This document shows positions 32,548 to 42,694 of a stretch of 64,000 nucleotides of DNA, piece after piece. A program made the translations under genes and the position numbers. The notes below the pieces were generated by a model that did no database searches, had not been told where the DNA came from, and saw only the letters and a list, made by a program, of their open reading frames with translations. Source of the DNA: an uncultured Acidobacteriaceae bacterium (GTDB lineage: Bacteria; Acidobacteriota; Terriglobia; Terriglobales; Acidobacteriaceae); contig CALFMO010000066.1 of NCBI GenBank assembly GCA_937879855.1, forward strand, positions 1-64,000, given 5' to 3'. Each line of letters opens with the position of its first letter. The stretch's first letter is position 1.

Positions 32548-35500
32548 TCAGAACATGAACCTCAAGCCGAACTGCATAATGCGTTGGGTATTGGCAGTGT
32601 CTGTGACTTTGCCAAAGCCCCCGGCATTGCTCACGTCACCACCCGGCTGGCCAAAAATTACCGTATTGAACAGATTAAACGTCTCGGCGCGGAATTCGAG
32701 CTTTCGTCCCTCTCCAGCGATCGGGAAGCCACGGAATATGGAGAAATCCAGGTTCCAATAGCGCTGCGAATTGAACGGGTCGGGGCGCAGATTGCCGAAG
32801 GTGCCAATCGTTGGAGCTTGGAATGCGCTGGTATTGATCCAGCAGGTCTGAGTGTGCACATGCGCTCCATTCGGACAACCGCCCGAGTTAGGATCGCCGA
32901 CAAGATTTGCCTGTTCGTATCCGGCCCACCCTACGTTTCCGGTGTTGGCGGGATCTCCATTGTTATCGGTCACGCTGTAACGCTGGCCGGAACGAACTGA
33001 AAGGATCCCGTTGACCTGCCAATTGCCAATGAGGTAATCAATCGCGTGATTACCGCTTGAGACTTGCTTGCCTCGACCAATAGGAAGTTCGTAGTTGGCA
33101 TTCACTGTAAGGAGGTGTGGAATATCGAAGCCTGCAGGACTTAAGCTGGCCCTGGGGTTATAAGGATCCGCTACATTCTTGCCCTCAGCGCCAAACCATC
33201 CATCGTTCTCGTCAAGTGCCTTCGAGTAGGTGTAAGCAACCTGGTAAGCGAGCCCATTCGAGTAACGCTTGTTCACGGACAACTGGAAGGCGTGGTAATC
33301 AGCAAAACCCACACTGCGATCGTAGAAGGTGGAAATCATGTACGGATACATGGAGCGTGACTGCGGATTGGGTAGTGGGCTCGGTTGTAGAGCCGTGTTG
33401 TACATGCCACCAATATTAGCGCGGTGCGTCATCGAACCAACGTAGCTGCCGGTAATTGTAGTTGTGCTGTTGAGCTGGTGCTGAACGCCGAAGTTGAACT
33501 GGTACGCATACGCATTCTTGATGTGTGGGTCATAGTGCCAGTTCACACCACCCGAGAAAAACGGAGTAGGGGCGGGCAGACCTGCAGCGCCGCTTCCCGC
33601 AAACGGATTTAGCGCTGAGACCGTCGGCTGGCCTTGAGAGTTGGTAGTGGAGCCGCCCGGCTGGTTCAGGTTGTTGGCAATCAACTGTCCAATCCCGGGC
33701 CAGTCACCTTCAATGTTCTGTGACATCTGGCTAACCGCAGCCCAGTTGTCATACACAACTCCAGCCCCGCCTCGAACCACGGTGGAGGGAGTCGCTCGAT
33801 ACGCGAATCCAAGGTGTGGCCCAAAATTCGTGTAGGTGTTATGCGAGATGCGGCCGCGCGGATCGATCACCACATGCGGCGGAAGGGTGCCCGGAGGCAA
33901 GCACGTCTGGGTTGACGGATCACAAGAGACCGCATTCCCTTGGGCGTCTAGCATGATGCTGGGAATACAAGGAGCTGCTCCGCGAACGGTGCATGGCGGC
34001 GGCGGGAACTGTAACACATAAGTGCCGTTCGAGAAATCGAAGTCACCGGTTTCGATGCCACCCTGTTGACCGATCGTATCTCGGGTTCCGTAAGGCGGAA
34101 TCAACGTGAGGTCGTAGCGAACGCCATAGTTGACGGTGAGTTTGTTGGTCGCCTTCCACGAATCCTGGAAGAACGCGCTGAACAGACCGCCACGACGGGT
34201 TTTCTCGTTCACGTCGCGGCGATTCGCGTTGTTAACAACACCCAGCAGGTAGGATGCCAGGCTATATCCGCCGGTACCGGTCGCAGGATTGCCTGTCTCC
34301 GTGTCCGCGAACCCAAGCTGGTCGTACGCGATCGGACTGGAGAACACGCTGCTGATATAGTTCGAGCCAACGGAGAACGTGTGGGTTCCCATGAGCTTAC
34401 TTATCGTGACCGAACCCTGCCAATTGTCCGTGGCTTGAGGCGTATTCTGAAGAATCTCTCCGGCGTTGGTAAAACCATCAGCAAGACCTAGGGAAGGTAT
34501 TAAGCAACCCTTGGTTCCTGAGAAATTACACGCAAAACTGGGCTCGAATCCTGCGGCGGAAATGACAGTGTCGGCGTTCACCCTCTTCAGTTTTGTGAGG
34601 GCATTATCCGAAACTTTCGTGCGCGAAAAGAGCGCCTGCAATTGCAGGGTGGGGCTAAAAACATGAACCCAGTTTGCGCCCCAGTTGAGACCCGGAATTG
34701 AGTCGTTCTTCAGGAACCCCGGCAAGTTGCCGTTGGGCGTCATGGTTGTACTGTCGATTTGACCCCAGCGGAACCAGGCCAAGTCCTTCTCGCTGAAAGT
34801 ATGATCAAGTCGGCCGTTGAACTCGGTCTGGTGTTGTGTATTCGGATCGCTATCGAAGGCGTTGCTATTGGTGGCAGCGTTGTACGGGCCAGCCTTGGGA
34901 TATACCGTCTGAACAAATCCGACCAGCCCCGGTTTAATGAGGTTGGACGGGATGATATTGCCCGCGAAGGGCTGCCGTGTGAACGTTGACCCCGAAGGAG
35001 TGGTTGTAAACGGGTTGTAGAGTTGCTGTTTCGGATTGTTGCAAACACCGGTGCTGTTGAAGCCAGCCGTGCATAGTCCACTGAAGTCGCCGCCCAACTG
35101 CGCCGCTGTGGGCACAAGGATGTTTGCGCCAATCGGCTGAGAGTAGCGGAAGCCTTGGTAGGCAAAGTAGAAGAAGGTGTTTTGCTTCAGTGCGTACAGA
35201 GGAATGGGACCGCCGAAAGAGGCGCCGAACTGGTTCTGATGGAACAAAGCCTTGCGCTGGGTCACAGGTAAGAACTGTGGCCGCGAATCGAACGCACTGT
35301 TGCGCATGTACTCCCACAGCGTACCGCGGAACTGGTTGGTTCCCGACTTGGTCACGACGTTTACCACTCCGCCGAGCACCGATCCGAACTCCGAGGAGTC
35401 GGTGTGCGAAACCACCTTGAACTCCTGAATTGCATCAATGATCGGAGGCACGGCGTAGGTGCTGAGGAACGCCGCGAAGTTGTTCATACCATCGGTCAGA

Positions 35501-36126
35501 AAGTAGTTGCTCCGGTTAGTCGCACCATTGATGGAAGGAAATGAGAAGGAAGCTCCTTCGGCGATCGGAGCAGCGAATCCGCCGGTTCGGCCGCCCATGG
35601 CGTTCTGGCCCACGCTAATAGGCACGACACCGGGCGTAAGAGAAAGGAGTTGTGTAAAGTTGCGGCCGTTTAGCGGAAGATCGTTGACTTCCTTGGTCGC
35701 AATAACCGTTCCCAGCTCCGCTGAGGATGCTTGCAGCTGCTCTGCTGTCGCCTCCACGCTGACGACTTCCGACGCCGCGCCGACCGCCAGCGAGACGTCG
35801 ATCGTGGCCGTCTGGTTTACGGCGAGCTGGAAAGCCGTAACTTCTTTCGTCGAAAAGCCTGACGCACTCACCTTCAGGGTGTATCGCCCGGGATTGATAT
35901 CGGGAAAGACAAAGGCGCCAGAATCATTGGTGGTGGTGGCGCGCTCGAAACCGGTATCCCCATTGCGCAGTAGAACTGTCGCCTTGGTAATGATGGCGCC
36001 TTGAGGATCACGAACCACGCCATTGAGGGATGCGGCCGAAAGTTGCGCTTGAACCGCGCTGCTTGAGAAAGCGAGAGCGGCGATCAATAACAGGAAGCGG
36101 AATACAGGTGCGCGCGAATCGGTCAT
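32548..36126 (-). CDS. Oar-like TonB-dependent receptor with carboxypeptidase-regulatory domain
   Basis: The 1192-residue protein has a signal peptide (FRFLLLIAALAFSSSAVQAQ), a carboxypeptidase-regulatory domain (ASLNGVVRDPQGAIITKATV) and a plug (VNDLPLNGRNFTQLLSLTPG and NYFLTDGMNNFAAF). The long barrel ends RIMQFGLRFMF. The gene is intact although its surroundings are decayed, which suggests selection. It lies between the fucosidase region and the cytochrome/CRTAC1 block and is divergent from the cytochrome at 36417. Motifs shared with the LacI promoter suggest control by that regulator and thus a role in uptake of fucose-containing oligosaccharides; this is inference. Confidence 0.92.
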   Translation of the reverse strand: MTDSRAPVFRFLLLIAALAFSSSAVQAQLSAASLNGVVRDPQGAIITKATVLLRNGDTGFERATTTNDSGAFVFPDINPGRYTLKVSASGFSTKEVTAFQLAVNQTATIDVSLAVGAASEVVSVEATAEQLQASSAELGTVIATKEVNDLPLNGRNFTQLLSLTPGVVPISVGQNAMGGRTGGFAAPIAEGASFSFPSINGATNRSNYFLTDGMNNFAAFLSTYAVPPIIDAIQEFKVVSHTDSSEFGSVLGGVVNVVTKSGTNQFRGTLWEYMRNSAFDSRPQFLPVTQRKALFHQNQFGASFGGPIPLYALKQNTFFYFAYQGFRYSQPIGANILVPTAAQLGGDFSGLCTAGFNSTGVCNNPKQQLYNPFTTTPSGSTFTRQPFAGNIIPSNLIKPGLVGFVQTVYPKAGPYNAATNSNAFDSDPNTQHQTEFNGRLDHTFSEKDLAWFRWGQIDSTTMTPNGNLPGFLKNDSIPGLNWGANWVHVFSPTLQLQALFSRTKVSDNALTKLKRVNADTVISAAGFEPSFACNFSGTKGCLIPSLGLADGFTNAGEILQNTPQATDNWQGSVTISKLMGTHTFSVGSNYISSVFSSPIAYDQLGFADTETGNPATGTGGYSLASYLLGVVNNANRRDVNEKTRRGGLFSAFFQDSWKATNKLTVNYGVRYDLTLIPPYGTRDTIGQQGGIETGDFDFSNGTYVLQFPPPPCTVRGAAPCIPSIMLDAQGNAVSCDPSTQTCLPPGTLPPHVVIDPRGRISHNTYTNFGPHLGFAYRATPSTVVRGGAGVVYDNWAAVSQMSQNIEGDWPGIGQLIANNLNQPGGSTTNSQGQPTVSALNPFAGSGAAGLPAPTPFFSGGVNWHYDPHIKNAYAYQFNFGVQHQLNSTTTITGSYVGSMTHRANIGGMYNTALQPSPLPNPQSRSMYPYMISTFYDRSVGFADYHAFQLSVNKRYSNGLAYQVAYTYSKALDENDGWFGAEGKNVADPYNPRASLSPAGFDIPHLLTVNANYELPIGRGKQVSSGNHAIDYLIGNWQVNGILSVRSGQRYSVTDNNGDPANTGNVGWAGYEQANLVGDPNSGGCPNGAHVHTQTCWINTSAFQAPTIGTFGNLRPDPFNSQRYWNLDFSIFRGFPIAGEGRKLEFRAETFNLFNTVIFGQPGGDVSNAGGFGKVTDTANTQRIMQFGLRFMF

Positions 36127-36180
36127 GGATTCCTCCGACCTATCCACTTAGCTTGATTTTTAAACCGAGCCCCAGTAATC

Positions 36181-36304
36181 GTTAACTTTAGCGAAGTGTG
36201 GCATTCTAGTATAGAAATACTAGGGATTGTCAAGAGCTTTTTCGATGAGTTCTTGTTTATCGCTAACCCTGTTACTCCCGTCGTTTGACGATAACTTGAA
36301 CCAT
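36181..36304. promoter_or_regulatory. Operator-like motifs between divergent receptor and cytochrome genes
   Basis: Three motifs echo the LacI promoter: GTTAACTTTA (36181-36190), the inverse of TAAAGTTAAC at 28578; GTTTATCGCTAACCC (36255-36269), whose complement matches 28443-28457 at 12 of 15 bases; and ACGATAA (36298-36304). CTAGTAT (36206-36212) and ATACTAG (36217-36223) form a separate perfect 7-bp inverted repeat. The region is the only space for control of both divergent genes. Confidence 0.4.
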
Positions 36305-36416
36305 CTCCGGTTGCGTGCCACAATTCTAGGCGCTCGCCGGGACAGGTGGGTTTTGCCGCAACTGGCTAGGTCGCCCCAGTAGCTATCTGCCATAGACCAG
36401 CTCACCGAACATCTTC

Positions 36417-38222
36417 ATGAACAGAAGTCTTTTTAGCGTGTTGTGGCTGGGTTTCTGGACAACTGGTCGGTCTCGGGTTCCCGTCCGCTTGCTGCTTCAT
36501 GGGCTGTTGACTGCGGGACTATGCGCAGACCAATCGTCACAGATTTCGCCGGCGCAAAAACCATCGGCCTCTGCACGCTCGGACTACATCGGCTCCTTGG
36601 AATGCGCCCGATGTCACCAGGAGATTTACAACTCCTACAAGCGGACGGGCATGGGACGGTCAATGTCCAGCATCACCCCCGAATGGGTAACAAGTCACCA
36701 AACGTCAGGCTCGGTCGAGGACAAGAACAGCAATTCAAAATTTGAGGTCTCCGTTGCCGAAGGGAGGCTGCTCCAGTCGCAACACGAACTGGCGAGTGGG
36801 CAGCAGATTCTTCGCGAGAGTCGCGAGATATCCTGGATCATAGGGGCAGGCGAAAACGGCTTCGGGGGCCTGGTGCGAAAAGGGGACTATCTGTTTCAGG
36901 CGCCCCTATCGTTCTACTCGAAAGCACAACGCTGGGAACTGTCACCCGGATATGAGCTTGTCAACCCGGGCTTCAATCGCCCAATTCTGCCCGGCTGTAT
37001 TTCTTGCCACAGCGGCCGTCCCAATATTTTGCCTGACGGTAATGGGCATTTCGCGACTCAACCCTTTTCTGAGCTCGCGATCGGATGCGAGAACTGCCAC
37101 GGTCCTGGTTTGGCTCATGTAATGGCGGCGCAGTTGGGCCAGGGAGAGTATGAAGGGAACGATGGCTCGATCGTGAACCCTGCCTCGCTCACACCGGCTC
37201 TGGCCAACGACATTTGCATGTCTTGTCACCAAGTCGGAGATGTGCGAGTTCTGAAACCTGGCAAGGACTTTCAAAGCTTTCGCCCTGGGACTGCACTGGA
37301 TGACACGATGTCAATCCTCCTGGTGCCTCCAAACCGCGAGTCTCCACCTCAGCAGGACCTGCTTGAACACCACTACTCGATGACTCTGAGCAAATGCTAT
37401 CGCGGCAGCGGGCAACGCCTGAGTTGTATTTCGTGCCACGACCCGCATGTGGAGCCGTCCAGCGTGGAGGCTCCCGCTTATTTCCGCAAGAAGTGCTTGA
37501 CATGCCACACTGAGAAAAGCTGCACCGTGCCACTCCCGGCCCGCGAGCGACAGCCACCCGCTGATGATTGCGCGGGCTGCCACATGAAGAAGCGCGACGT
37601 TCGTGAGATTTCTCATTCAACTATTACGAACCATCGCATTCTCGCTCGCCCTGAAGAGTCATTCCCTGATATCGCTTTTCGGCAGACCACTTCCGCCTTG
37701 CCCGACTTGATTCATCTGAATGCCCCGCCTGCAAAGAAAGGTATGCCCCTTCCCGCACTGACGCTTCTGCAGGCGTATGGCGAGTTAGTAGAGAAGCATC
37801 CCGAGTACCTCGCCCCCTATTCTGCGGTACTGCAGGAACTGGAGCGTAGCGATGCAAACAATCCCCTCGTTCAGGCTGCGCTCGGAAACCGCGAGCTTCA
37901 GGCTGGCCACTATTCTGAGGCTGTTGCGCATCTGCAGCGCGCTATGGATGGCGGTGCGACGACGACGGTTTTGTACACCGATTTCGCCGAGGCTCTGCTC
38001 AAGCTGGGTCGCAGCAACGAGGCAGTTACCTCGCTGCAAAAAGCAACGGAACTGGATCCCTTCAATGCTGCCTTGCGGAAGCAACTGATCGTGCAGTTGA
38101 TCCAGACTAAGGATTACGCGACGGCGCGGAAGCAAATGGAAGATTACGTTGAGCGGTTCCCGGCGGATTCATTTATGCGGGAGATGGAGCGCCGCGCAGA
38201 AGCCATTGGAAAAGCGAAATGA
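36417..38222 (+). CDS. Exported multihaem cytochrome c with C-terminal TPRs
   Basis: This 601-residue protein has an N-terminal signal-like segment, then seven CxxCH haem motifs (CARCH, CISCH, CENCH, CMSCH, CISCH, CLTCH, CAGCH) within about residues 60-390, and at the end TPR helices (NNPLVQAALGNRELQAGHYS, LLKLGRSNEAVTSLQKATEL). It would carry electrons in the periplasm or outer envelope; the TPRs suggest assembly with partners. It overlaps the CRTAC1 gene at 38219 by 4 bases (ATGA) and heads a four-gene operon. It is the intact relative of the pseudogene at 31161. Confidence 0.88.
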   Translation: MNRSLFSVLWLGFWTTGRSRVPVRLLLHGLLTAGLCADQSSQISPAQKPSASARSDYIGSLECARCHQEIYNSYKRTGMGRSMSSITPEWVTSHQTSGSVEDKNSNSKFEVSVAEGRLLQSQHELASGQQILRESREISWIIGAGENGFGGLVRKGDYLFQAPLSFYSKAQRWELSPGYELVNPGFNRPILPGCISCHSGRPNILPDGNGHFATQPFSELAIGCENCHGPGLAHVMAAQLGQGEYEGNDGSIVNPASLTPALANDICMSCHQVGDVRVLKPGKDFQSFRPGTALDDTMSILLVPPNRESPPQQDLLEHHYSMTLSKCYRGSGQRLSCISCHDPHVEPSSVEAPAYFRKKCLTCHTEKSCTVPLPARERQPPADDCAGCHMKKRDVREISHSTITNHRILARPEESFPDIAFRQTTSALPDLIHLNAPPAKKGMPLPALTLLQAYGELVEKHPEYLAPYSAVLQELERSDANNPLVQAALGNRELQAGHYSEAVAHLQRAMDGGATTTVLYTDFAEALLKLGRSNEAVTSLQKATELDPFNAALRKQLIVQLIQTKDYATARKQMEDYVERFPADSFMREMERRAEAIGKAK

Positions 38223-39898
38223 CCAGTGCTTCGGGACACCTGAGGAAACTCCTGGCGTTGGCGCTGGCAGCTCCCTTGTTCGGGGCCCCGGGGGAGCGCG
38301 CGACGTCGCGCATCCAATTCGAAAACCGGCAACTAGGATCGGGTGTCACTTTTGTGCTCGACAACGGCACTCTTCCCGACAAGCCCATGATTGACGGCAT
38401 TCCCGGGGGCGTTGCATTGTTCGATTACGACGGCGACGGATATCTGGATATTTTCTTTACCAACGGCGCGCATCTTCCCGGGCTGGTGAAGGACAACGAC
38501 AAGTACGCCAACCACCTCTACCGGAACAACCACGATGGCACCTTTACCGACGTGACTGATCGAGCCGGACTGCGCGGTGAGGGATACAGCGTCGGGGCAG
38601 CCGCAGCGGACTATGACAACGATGGGCACGTCGATCTCTACTTAGCCGGTTACAATCGCAATTTTCTCTATCACAACAACGGCGACGGAACGTTCACTGA
38701 CGTGACCGAAAAGGCTGGCGTCACCGGGGTCTCGTTGGGCAAGAAGCTGTGGGGAATCGCGGCCGCCTGGGTGGATTACGACAATGACGGCAAACTCGAT
38801 CTGTTCGTGACCAACTATCTGGATTGGTCCTTCGCCACGTCGCGGGTATGTGGTCCGCCCGATAAACGTCTCTCCTGCTCGCCTACTCTCTATAAAGGCC
38901 AGCCGAGTACTCTCTACCACAACAATGGCGACGGAACGTTCACCGATGTTTCTGAATCAATGGGAATCTCAAAGCACGTCGGCAAGGGCATGGGGATCGC
39001 GATCGCAGACTACAACGACGATGGTTGGATCGACATTTTCGTGGCCAACGACAACGAGCGAAATTTCCTGTTCAGGAATCGAGGCGGGAAAGGATTCGAC
39101 GAAGTGGGCGTCGAGTCTTTCGTCGCTTACACAGACAACGGTATTCCAGTCTCAAGCATGGGGGTGGACTTTCGCGATTGGGACAACAACGGCAGGCCCA
39201 GCATTCTAGTGACCGCCCTGGGAGGCGAAACGTTCCCCTTGTTTCACAATGAAGGGAACGGGCTGTTCAGCGATGACAGTTACAAAGCCGGCGTCGGGTT
39301 CGGCACTTTCCAGATGAGTGGCTGGGGTGCCGGCATTCAGGATTTAGACAACGACGGCTACAAGGACTTGTTTACAGCAAATTCCCACGTGAGCGAGAAT
39401 GCCGACATTGACGGGAAGCAACACTATCTCCAGCCCAACGCTGTTTTCCGCAACATGCATGATGGCACATTTCACGACGTCAGCAATGAAGCTGGTGCCG
39501 CGTTGCAGCTTCGCGCCGCGCATCGTGGGTGCGCTTTCGGTGACCTGAATAACGACGGCAAAATCGACATTGTGGTTTCGGCGATTGGCAGTCCGGCAGA
39601 ATTGCTGTACAACACCTCCACGGGCAATAATCACTGGATTCTTATCCGCACCGTGGGCGTAAAGAGCAACCGAGATGGCATCGGGACGCGGATCAAAGTC
39701 ACTGGCGCATCTGGGTTGGTGCAATACAACCACGTAACCACCGCTGGGAGTTACGCCAGCTCGAATGATCCTCGCGTACACTTCGGACTCGGCTCCGATA
39801 AGCTCATCCAGGAAATTGAACTGCGGTGGCCGAGCGGAACGGTGCAGCGATTGCATTACGTCAAGGCTGATCAGGTGCTCACGGTGACGGAGGAATAG
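38219..39898 (+). CDS. CRTAC1 family protein (FG-GAP repeats and ASPIC/UnbV domain)
   Basis: The 559-residue protein has a signal peptide (LLALALAAPLFGAPG), several FG-GAP/VCBS blades with calcium-type DxDxDG motifs (FDYDGDGYLDIFFTNG, DYDNDGHVDLYLAG, DYNDDGWIDIFVAND) and a C-terminal ASPIC/UnbV segment (NRDGIGTRIKVTG, then VHFGLGSDKLIQEIELRWPS and LTVTEE). These form an integrin-like beta-propeller outside the cytoplasm. Its start overlaps the cytochrome stop and the TPR gene follows after 3 bases, so the three are one operon. The precise role of bacterial CRTAC1 proteins is unknown. Confidence 0.92.
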   Translation: MTSASGHLRKLLALALAAPLFGAPGERATSRIQFENRQLGSGVTFVLDNGTLPDKPMIDGIPGGVALFDYDGDGYLDIFFTNGAHLPGLVKDNDKYANHLYRNNHDGTFTDVTDRAGLRGEGYSVGAAAADYDNDGHVDLYLAGYNRNFLYHNNGDGTFTDVTEKAGVTGVSLGKKLWGIAAAWVDYDNDGKLDLFVTNYLDWSFATSRVCGPPDKRLSCSPTLYKGQPSTLYHNNGDGTFTDVSESMGISKHVGKGMGIAIADYNDDGWIDIFVANDNERNFLFRNRGGKGFDEVGVESFVAYTDNGIPVSSMGVDFRDWDNNGRPSILVTALGGETFPLFHNEGNGLFSDDSYKAGVGFGTFQMSGWGAGIQDLDNDGYKDLFTANSHVSENADIDGKQHYLQPNAVFRNMHDGTFHDVSNEAGAALQLRAAHRGCAFGDLNNDGKIDIVVSAIGSPAELLYNTSTGNNHWILIRTVGVKSNRDGIGTRIKVTGASGLVQYNHVTTAGSYASSNDPRVHFGLGSDKLIQEIELRWPSGTVQRLHYVKADQVLTVTEE

Positions 39899-39901
39899 AT
39901 T

Positions 39902-40936
39902 ATGCGCGCCGCCCTTCGATACCTGTTCTTCGCGACCCTTGGTGCGTCTCCCGCGCTGGCCGGACCGTGCTCCGGCGCCGACAACCAACTGGCGCAAATC
40001 TCCCGGCAACTCACGCTCAATTCTCTGGATGGGGTCAAGCCTGTACTGGACGCACTGAGTCGTGCGTATCCGGATTGTCAGCAAATCGTGCTGCAGCAGG
40101 CGCGTCTCGCCCAGGCAGAAGGAAATCCCAATGCCGCAGCCGATCTCTACTACCGGTATACCGACGCCGATCCGAACGACCCCAAAGGGCTCGCTTACTT
40201 CGGGCACTTCTTTCTCGAACAGCACGACTATATGCGAGCGGATGCGCTTTCGGCAGCAGCGGTGGAGAGGAACCCGGAAGACCCAACAGCTCTGGCCCTG
40301 CGCGGCCAGATTCTCGTCATGAAAGGTCAGCAATCCGAAGGGCAAAGGTTGCTGGAGAAAGCCGTTCAGCTTGATGCCGACGATCCGGAAGCGCAATTTC
40401 AGCTTGGCGCGATTTATGACAAGGTCAAGTCCGCTCCGAAGGCGGTCGAACGCTTTCGCGCCGCCGTGAAACTGAATCCTCGCGATGCTAGAGCGTGGGA
40501 TTACCTGGGTTTAAACCTTGAACCTTTGGGAGACTTGGACGGTGCCGATCAGGCTTATCGCAAAGGACTCGAGGTGAACCAAACTGGCCGATATCACGAT
40601 GCCTTTCTTGATTACAACTACGGGCGTTTCTTGGCGAAGCGAAATGATCTGGTTGCGAGCAAACAACATCTCGATCGCGCCGTGGAACTGGCTCCTCTGG
40701 TTCGGGCCGTATGGTACGAGCGAGCCAGGCTCGACGTGCGCATGCAAAATTATGGGCAGGCACGTGTGGACGGCGAAAAAGCCGCCGCTTGCACACAAGA
40801 TGGCGGCATCATTGATCTGCAGATATACAGCCTCTTGAGTCAGGTTTACACCCGACTGGGTGACAAAGCCTCAGCGAAGAAATACACAGATCTGACCCGC
40901 GAGACTCCGCCACCGGTGCGTGGGGAGTCACGGTAG
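39902..40936 (+). CDS. Exported TPR protein
   Basis: The 344-residue protein has a signal peptide (LRYLFFATLGASPALAGP) followed almost entirely by tetratricopeptide repeats (LARQAEGNPNAAADLYYRYT-like units, AQFQLGAIYDKVKSAPKAVE, RDARAWDYLGLNLEPLGDLD). TPRs mediate protein-protein contact, and here they probably bridge the cytochrome and CRTAC1 products of the same operon. The gene sits 3 bases after the CRTAC1 stop and 13 bases before the next start. Confidence 0.88.
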   Translation: MRAALRYLFFATLGASPALAGPCSGADNQLAQISRQLTLNSLDGVKPVLDALSRAYPDCQQIVLQQARLAQAEGNPNAAADLYYRYTDADPNDPKGLAYFGHFFLEQHDYMRADALSAAAVERNPEDPTALALRGQILVMKGQQSEGQRLLEKAVQLDADDPEAQFQLGAIYDKVKSAPKAVERFRAAVKLNPRDARAWDYLGLNLEPLGDLDGADQAYRKGLEVNQTGRYHDAFLDYNYGRFLAKRNDLVASKQHLDRAVELAPLVRAVWYERARLDVRMQNYGQARVDGEKAAACTQDGGIIDLQIYSLLSQVYTRLGDKASAKKYTDLTRETPPPVRGESR

Positions 40937-40949
40937 CTTGCCTTCGAAA

Positions 40950-42641
40950 ATGGACCGCCGATCTTTTCTGCTAAGCGCGCTGACCATAACACCCGCGGCC
41001 AAGCTGTTCCGCGCCACCCTCACGCCACCCGACCCCCGGCCGATTTTTGCGAACGTAACCGCAAAATCCGGCTTGAGGTTCAAGCAAGAAGCCAGCCACA
41101 CCAGCCAGAAGTACCTTCCCGAATCGATGGTCGGCGGAGTCGCCATGTTCGACTACGACAAAGATGGCTGGCTCGACTTGTTTTTTGTAAATGGAGCCAA
41201 GCTTCTCGATCCCATGCCGCCTGGAGCTGCGCCAGACAAATCCGACCCTCGCTACTGGAACCGCCTTTACAAGAACAACCACGATGGAACCTTCACTGAT
41301 GTGACGGAGAAGGCCGGCATTCAGGGCCGCATGTACGGAATGGGTGTGGCCACCGGCGATTACGACAACGACGGCAACATGGATCTGCTCGTCACCAACC
41401 TTGGCGGCAACCTTCTCTACCACAACAATGGCGATGGCACGTTCACCGACGTCACTGCCAAGGCCGGAGTGGGGGGCAGCGGATGGTGTACCGGAGCAGG
41501 TTTCGTTGATTACGACCGCGATGGGCGCCTTGACCTGGTCGTGAGTCGGTATGTTGAGTGGGACTTTAGCGCGAACGTTTTCTGCGGCGGACACGAGACC
41601 GGCTACCGTTCTTATTGCCACCCGGATCAGTTCAATCCGATTTCTCACCTGGTCTTCCACAACAATGGCGATGGCACGTTTACTGACGTTTCCAAGAAGT
41701 GCGGAATCGGGAGCTCGCCGGGAAAGGGCCTTGGTATCGCGATCAATGATTTCGACGGCGACGGCTGGCCGGACGTCTTTGTCGCTAATGATTCAGTGGC
41801 GGAGCAACTATTCCGCAACAAGCACGATGGAACGTTCGAGGAAGTTGCGCTCACTTCGGGCCTTGCCTATGACCAGAATGGACATGTCTTTGCCGGCATG
41901 GGAGCCGATTTCGGGGATTATGAGAACAGCGGATGGCCGTCGGTGTTCGTAAATGCCCTCGCGAATCAGAAATACAAGTTATTTCGTAACAAGAAGGGCA
42001 AGTTCGACGATGTGACCGATTCGCTCGGCCTGGGAGCATCTACTATTTCGCATTCCGGTTGGGGAGCGAAATGGATCGATTTCGATAACGATGGCCGACT
42101 CGATCTCTTTGTGGCGCAAGGGCACGTCATGGACAACATCGAACTCACCGAACCCAGACTGCGCTATCGTGAGCCTCCTCTGTTGCTGAAGAATGATCCG
42201 ACTGGATTTCGCAACGTTTCGATGCATGCCGGTCAGGTTTTCAATGTGCCCATGGCGGCTCGCGGCGCGGCATTCGGCGACCTGGACAACGACGGTTTTA
42301 TTGATGTCGCGATCAATTGCAACGACGGGGCCGCGCTCATTTTGCGTAACCTGGGTAATGATCAAAACCACTGGCTCACACTGAACCTCATCGGAACCAA
42401 AAGCAATCGCGACGGTATTGGATCGAAGATTCGTCTGGTGACCGACGATGACAAAGAGCAGACCGCCTTTGTGAGCACCGCAGGAAGTTACATTTCAGCC
42501 AGCGACAAGCGTGCGCACTTCGGGTTAGGGCCCTCGAAGAAGGCGCAGGTCGTCGAGATCACATGGCCGAGTGGAATCGTGCAGCGCCTCGAATCCGTCG
42601 CCGCCAACCAGATATTGACGGTGAAGGAGCCCTCACGGTAA
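40950..42641 (+). CDS. CRTAC1 family protein with Tat-like signal
   Basis: The 563-residue protein starts MDRRSFLLSALTITPAAKLF, a twin-arginine signal, followed by FG-GAP blades (FDYDKDGWLDLFFVNG, DYDNDGNMDLLVTNLGG, DFDGDGWPDVFVAND, DFDNDGRLDLFVAQG) and an ASPIC/UnbV end (NRDGIGSKIRLV, HFGLGPSKKAQVVEITWPSG). An upstream GTG at 40920 would overlap the TPR gene but places 10 residues before the Tat motif. It is a paralogue of the gene at 38219 but uses a different export signal, implying cytoplasmic folding before export, perhaps with calcium bound. Confidence 0.92.
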   Translation: MDRRSFLLSALTITPAAKLFRATLTPPDPRPIFANVTAKSGLRFKQEASHTSQKYLPESMVGGVAMFDYDKDGWLDLFFVNGAKLLDPMPPGAAPDKSDPRYWNRLYKNNHDGTFTDVTEKAGIQGRMYGMGVATGDYDNDGNMDLLVTNLGGNLLYHNNGDGTFTDVTAKAGVGGSGWCTGAGFVDYDRDGRLDLVVSRYVEWDFSANVFCGGHETGYRSYCHPDQFNPISHLVFHNNGDGTFTDVSKKCGIGSSPGKGLGIAINDFDGDGWPDVFVANDSVAEQLFRNKHDGTFEEVALTSGLAYDQNGHVFAGMGADFGDYENSGWPSVFVNALANQKYKLFRNKKGKFDDVTDSLGLGASTISHSGWGAKWIDFDNDGRLDLFVAQGHVMDNIELTEPRLRYREPPLLLKNDPTGFRNVSMHAGQVFNVPMAARGAAFGDLDNDGFIDVAINCNDGAALILRNLGNDQNHWLTLNLIGTKSNRDGIGSKIRLVTDDDKEQTAFVSTAGSYISASDKRAHFGLGPSKKAQVVEITWPSGIVQRLESVAANQILTVKEPSR

Positions 42642-42694
42642 CAACGAATCGCCAATCGATGCGAGTGCTTGCTCCGGTACGAAGCAGGCAATTG

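Noticed and set aside
39344..40396. 350-residue minus-strand frame
   Set aside because: It is antisense to the CRTAC1 and TPR genes, whose FG-GAP, ASPIC and TPR motifs are clear; the minus frame has no domain and is a GC-rich shadow.
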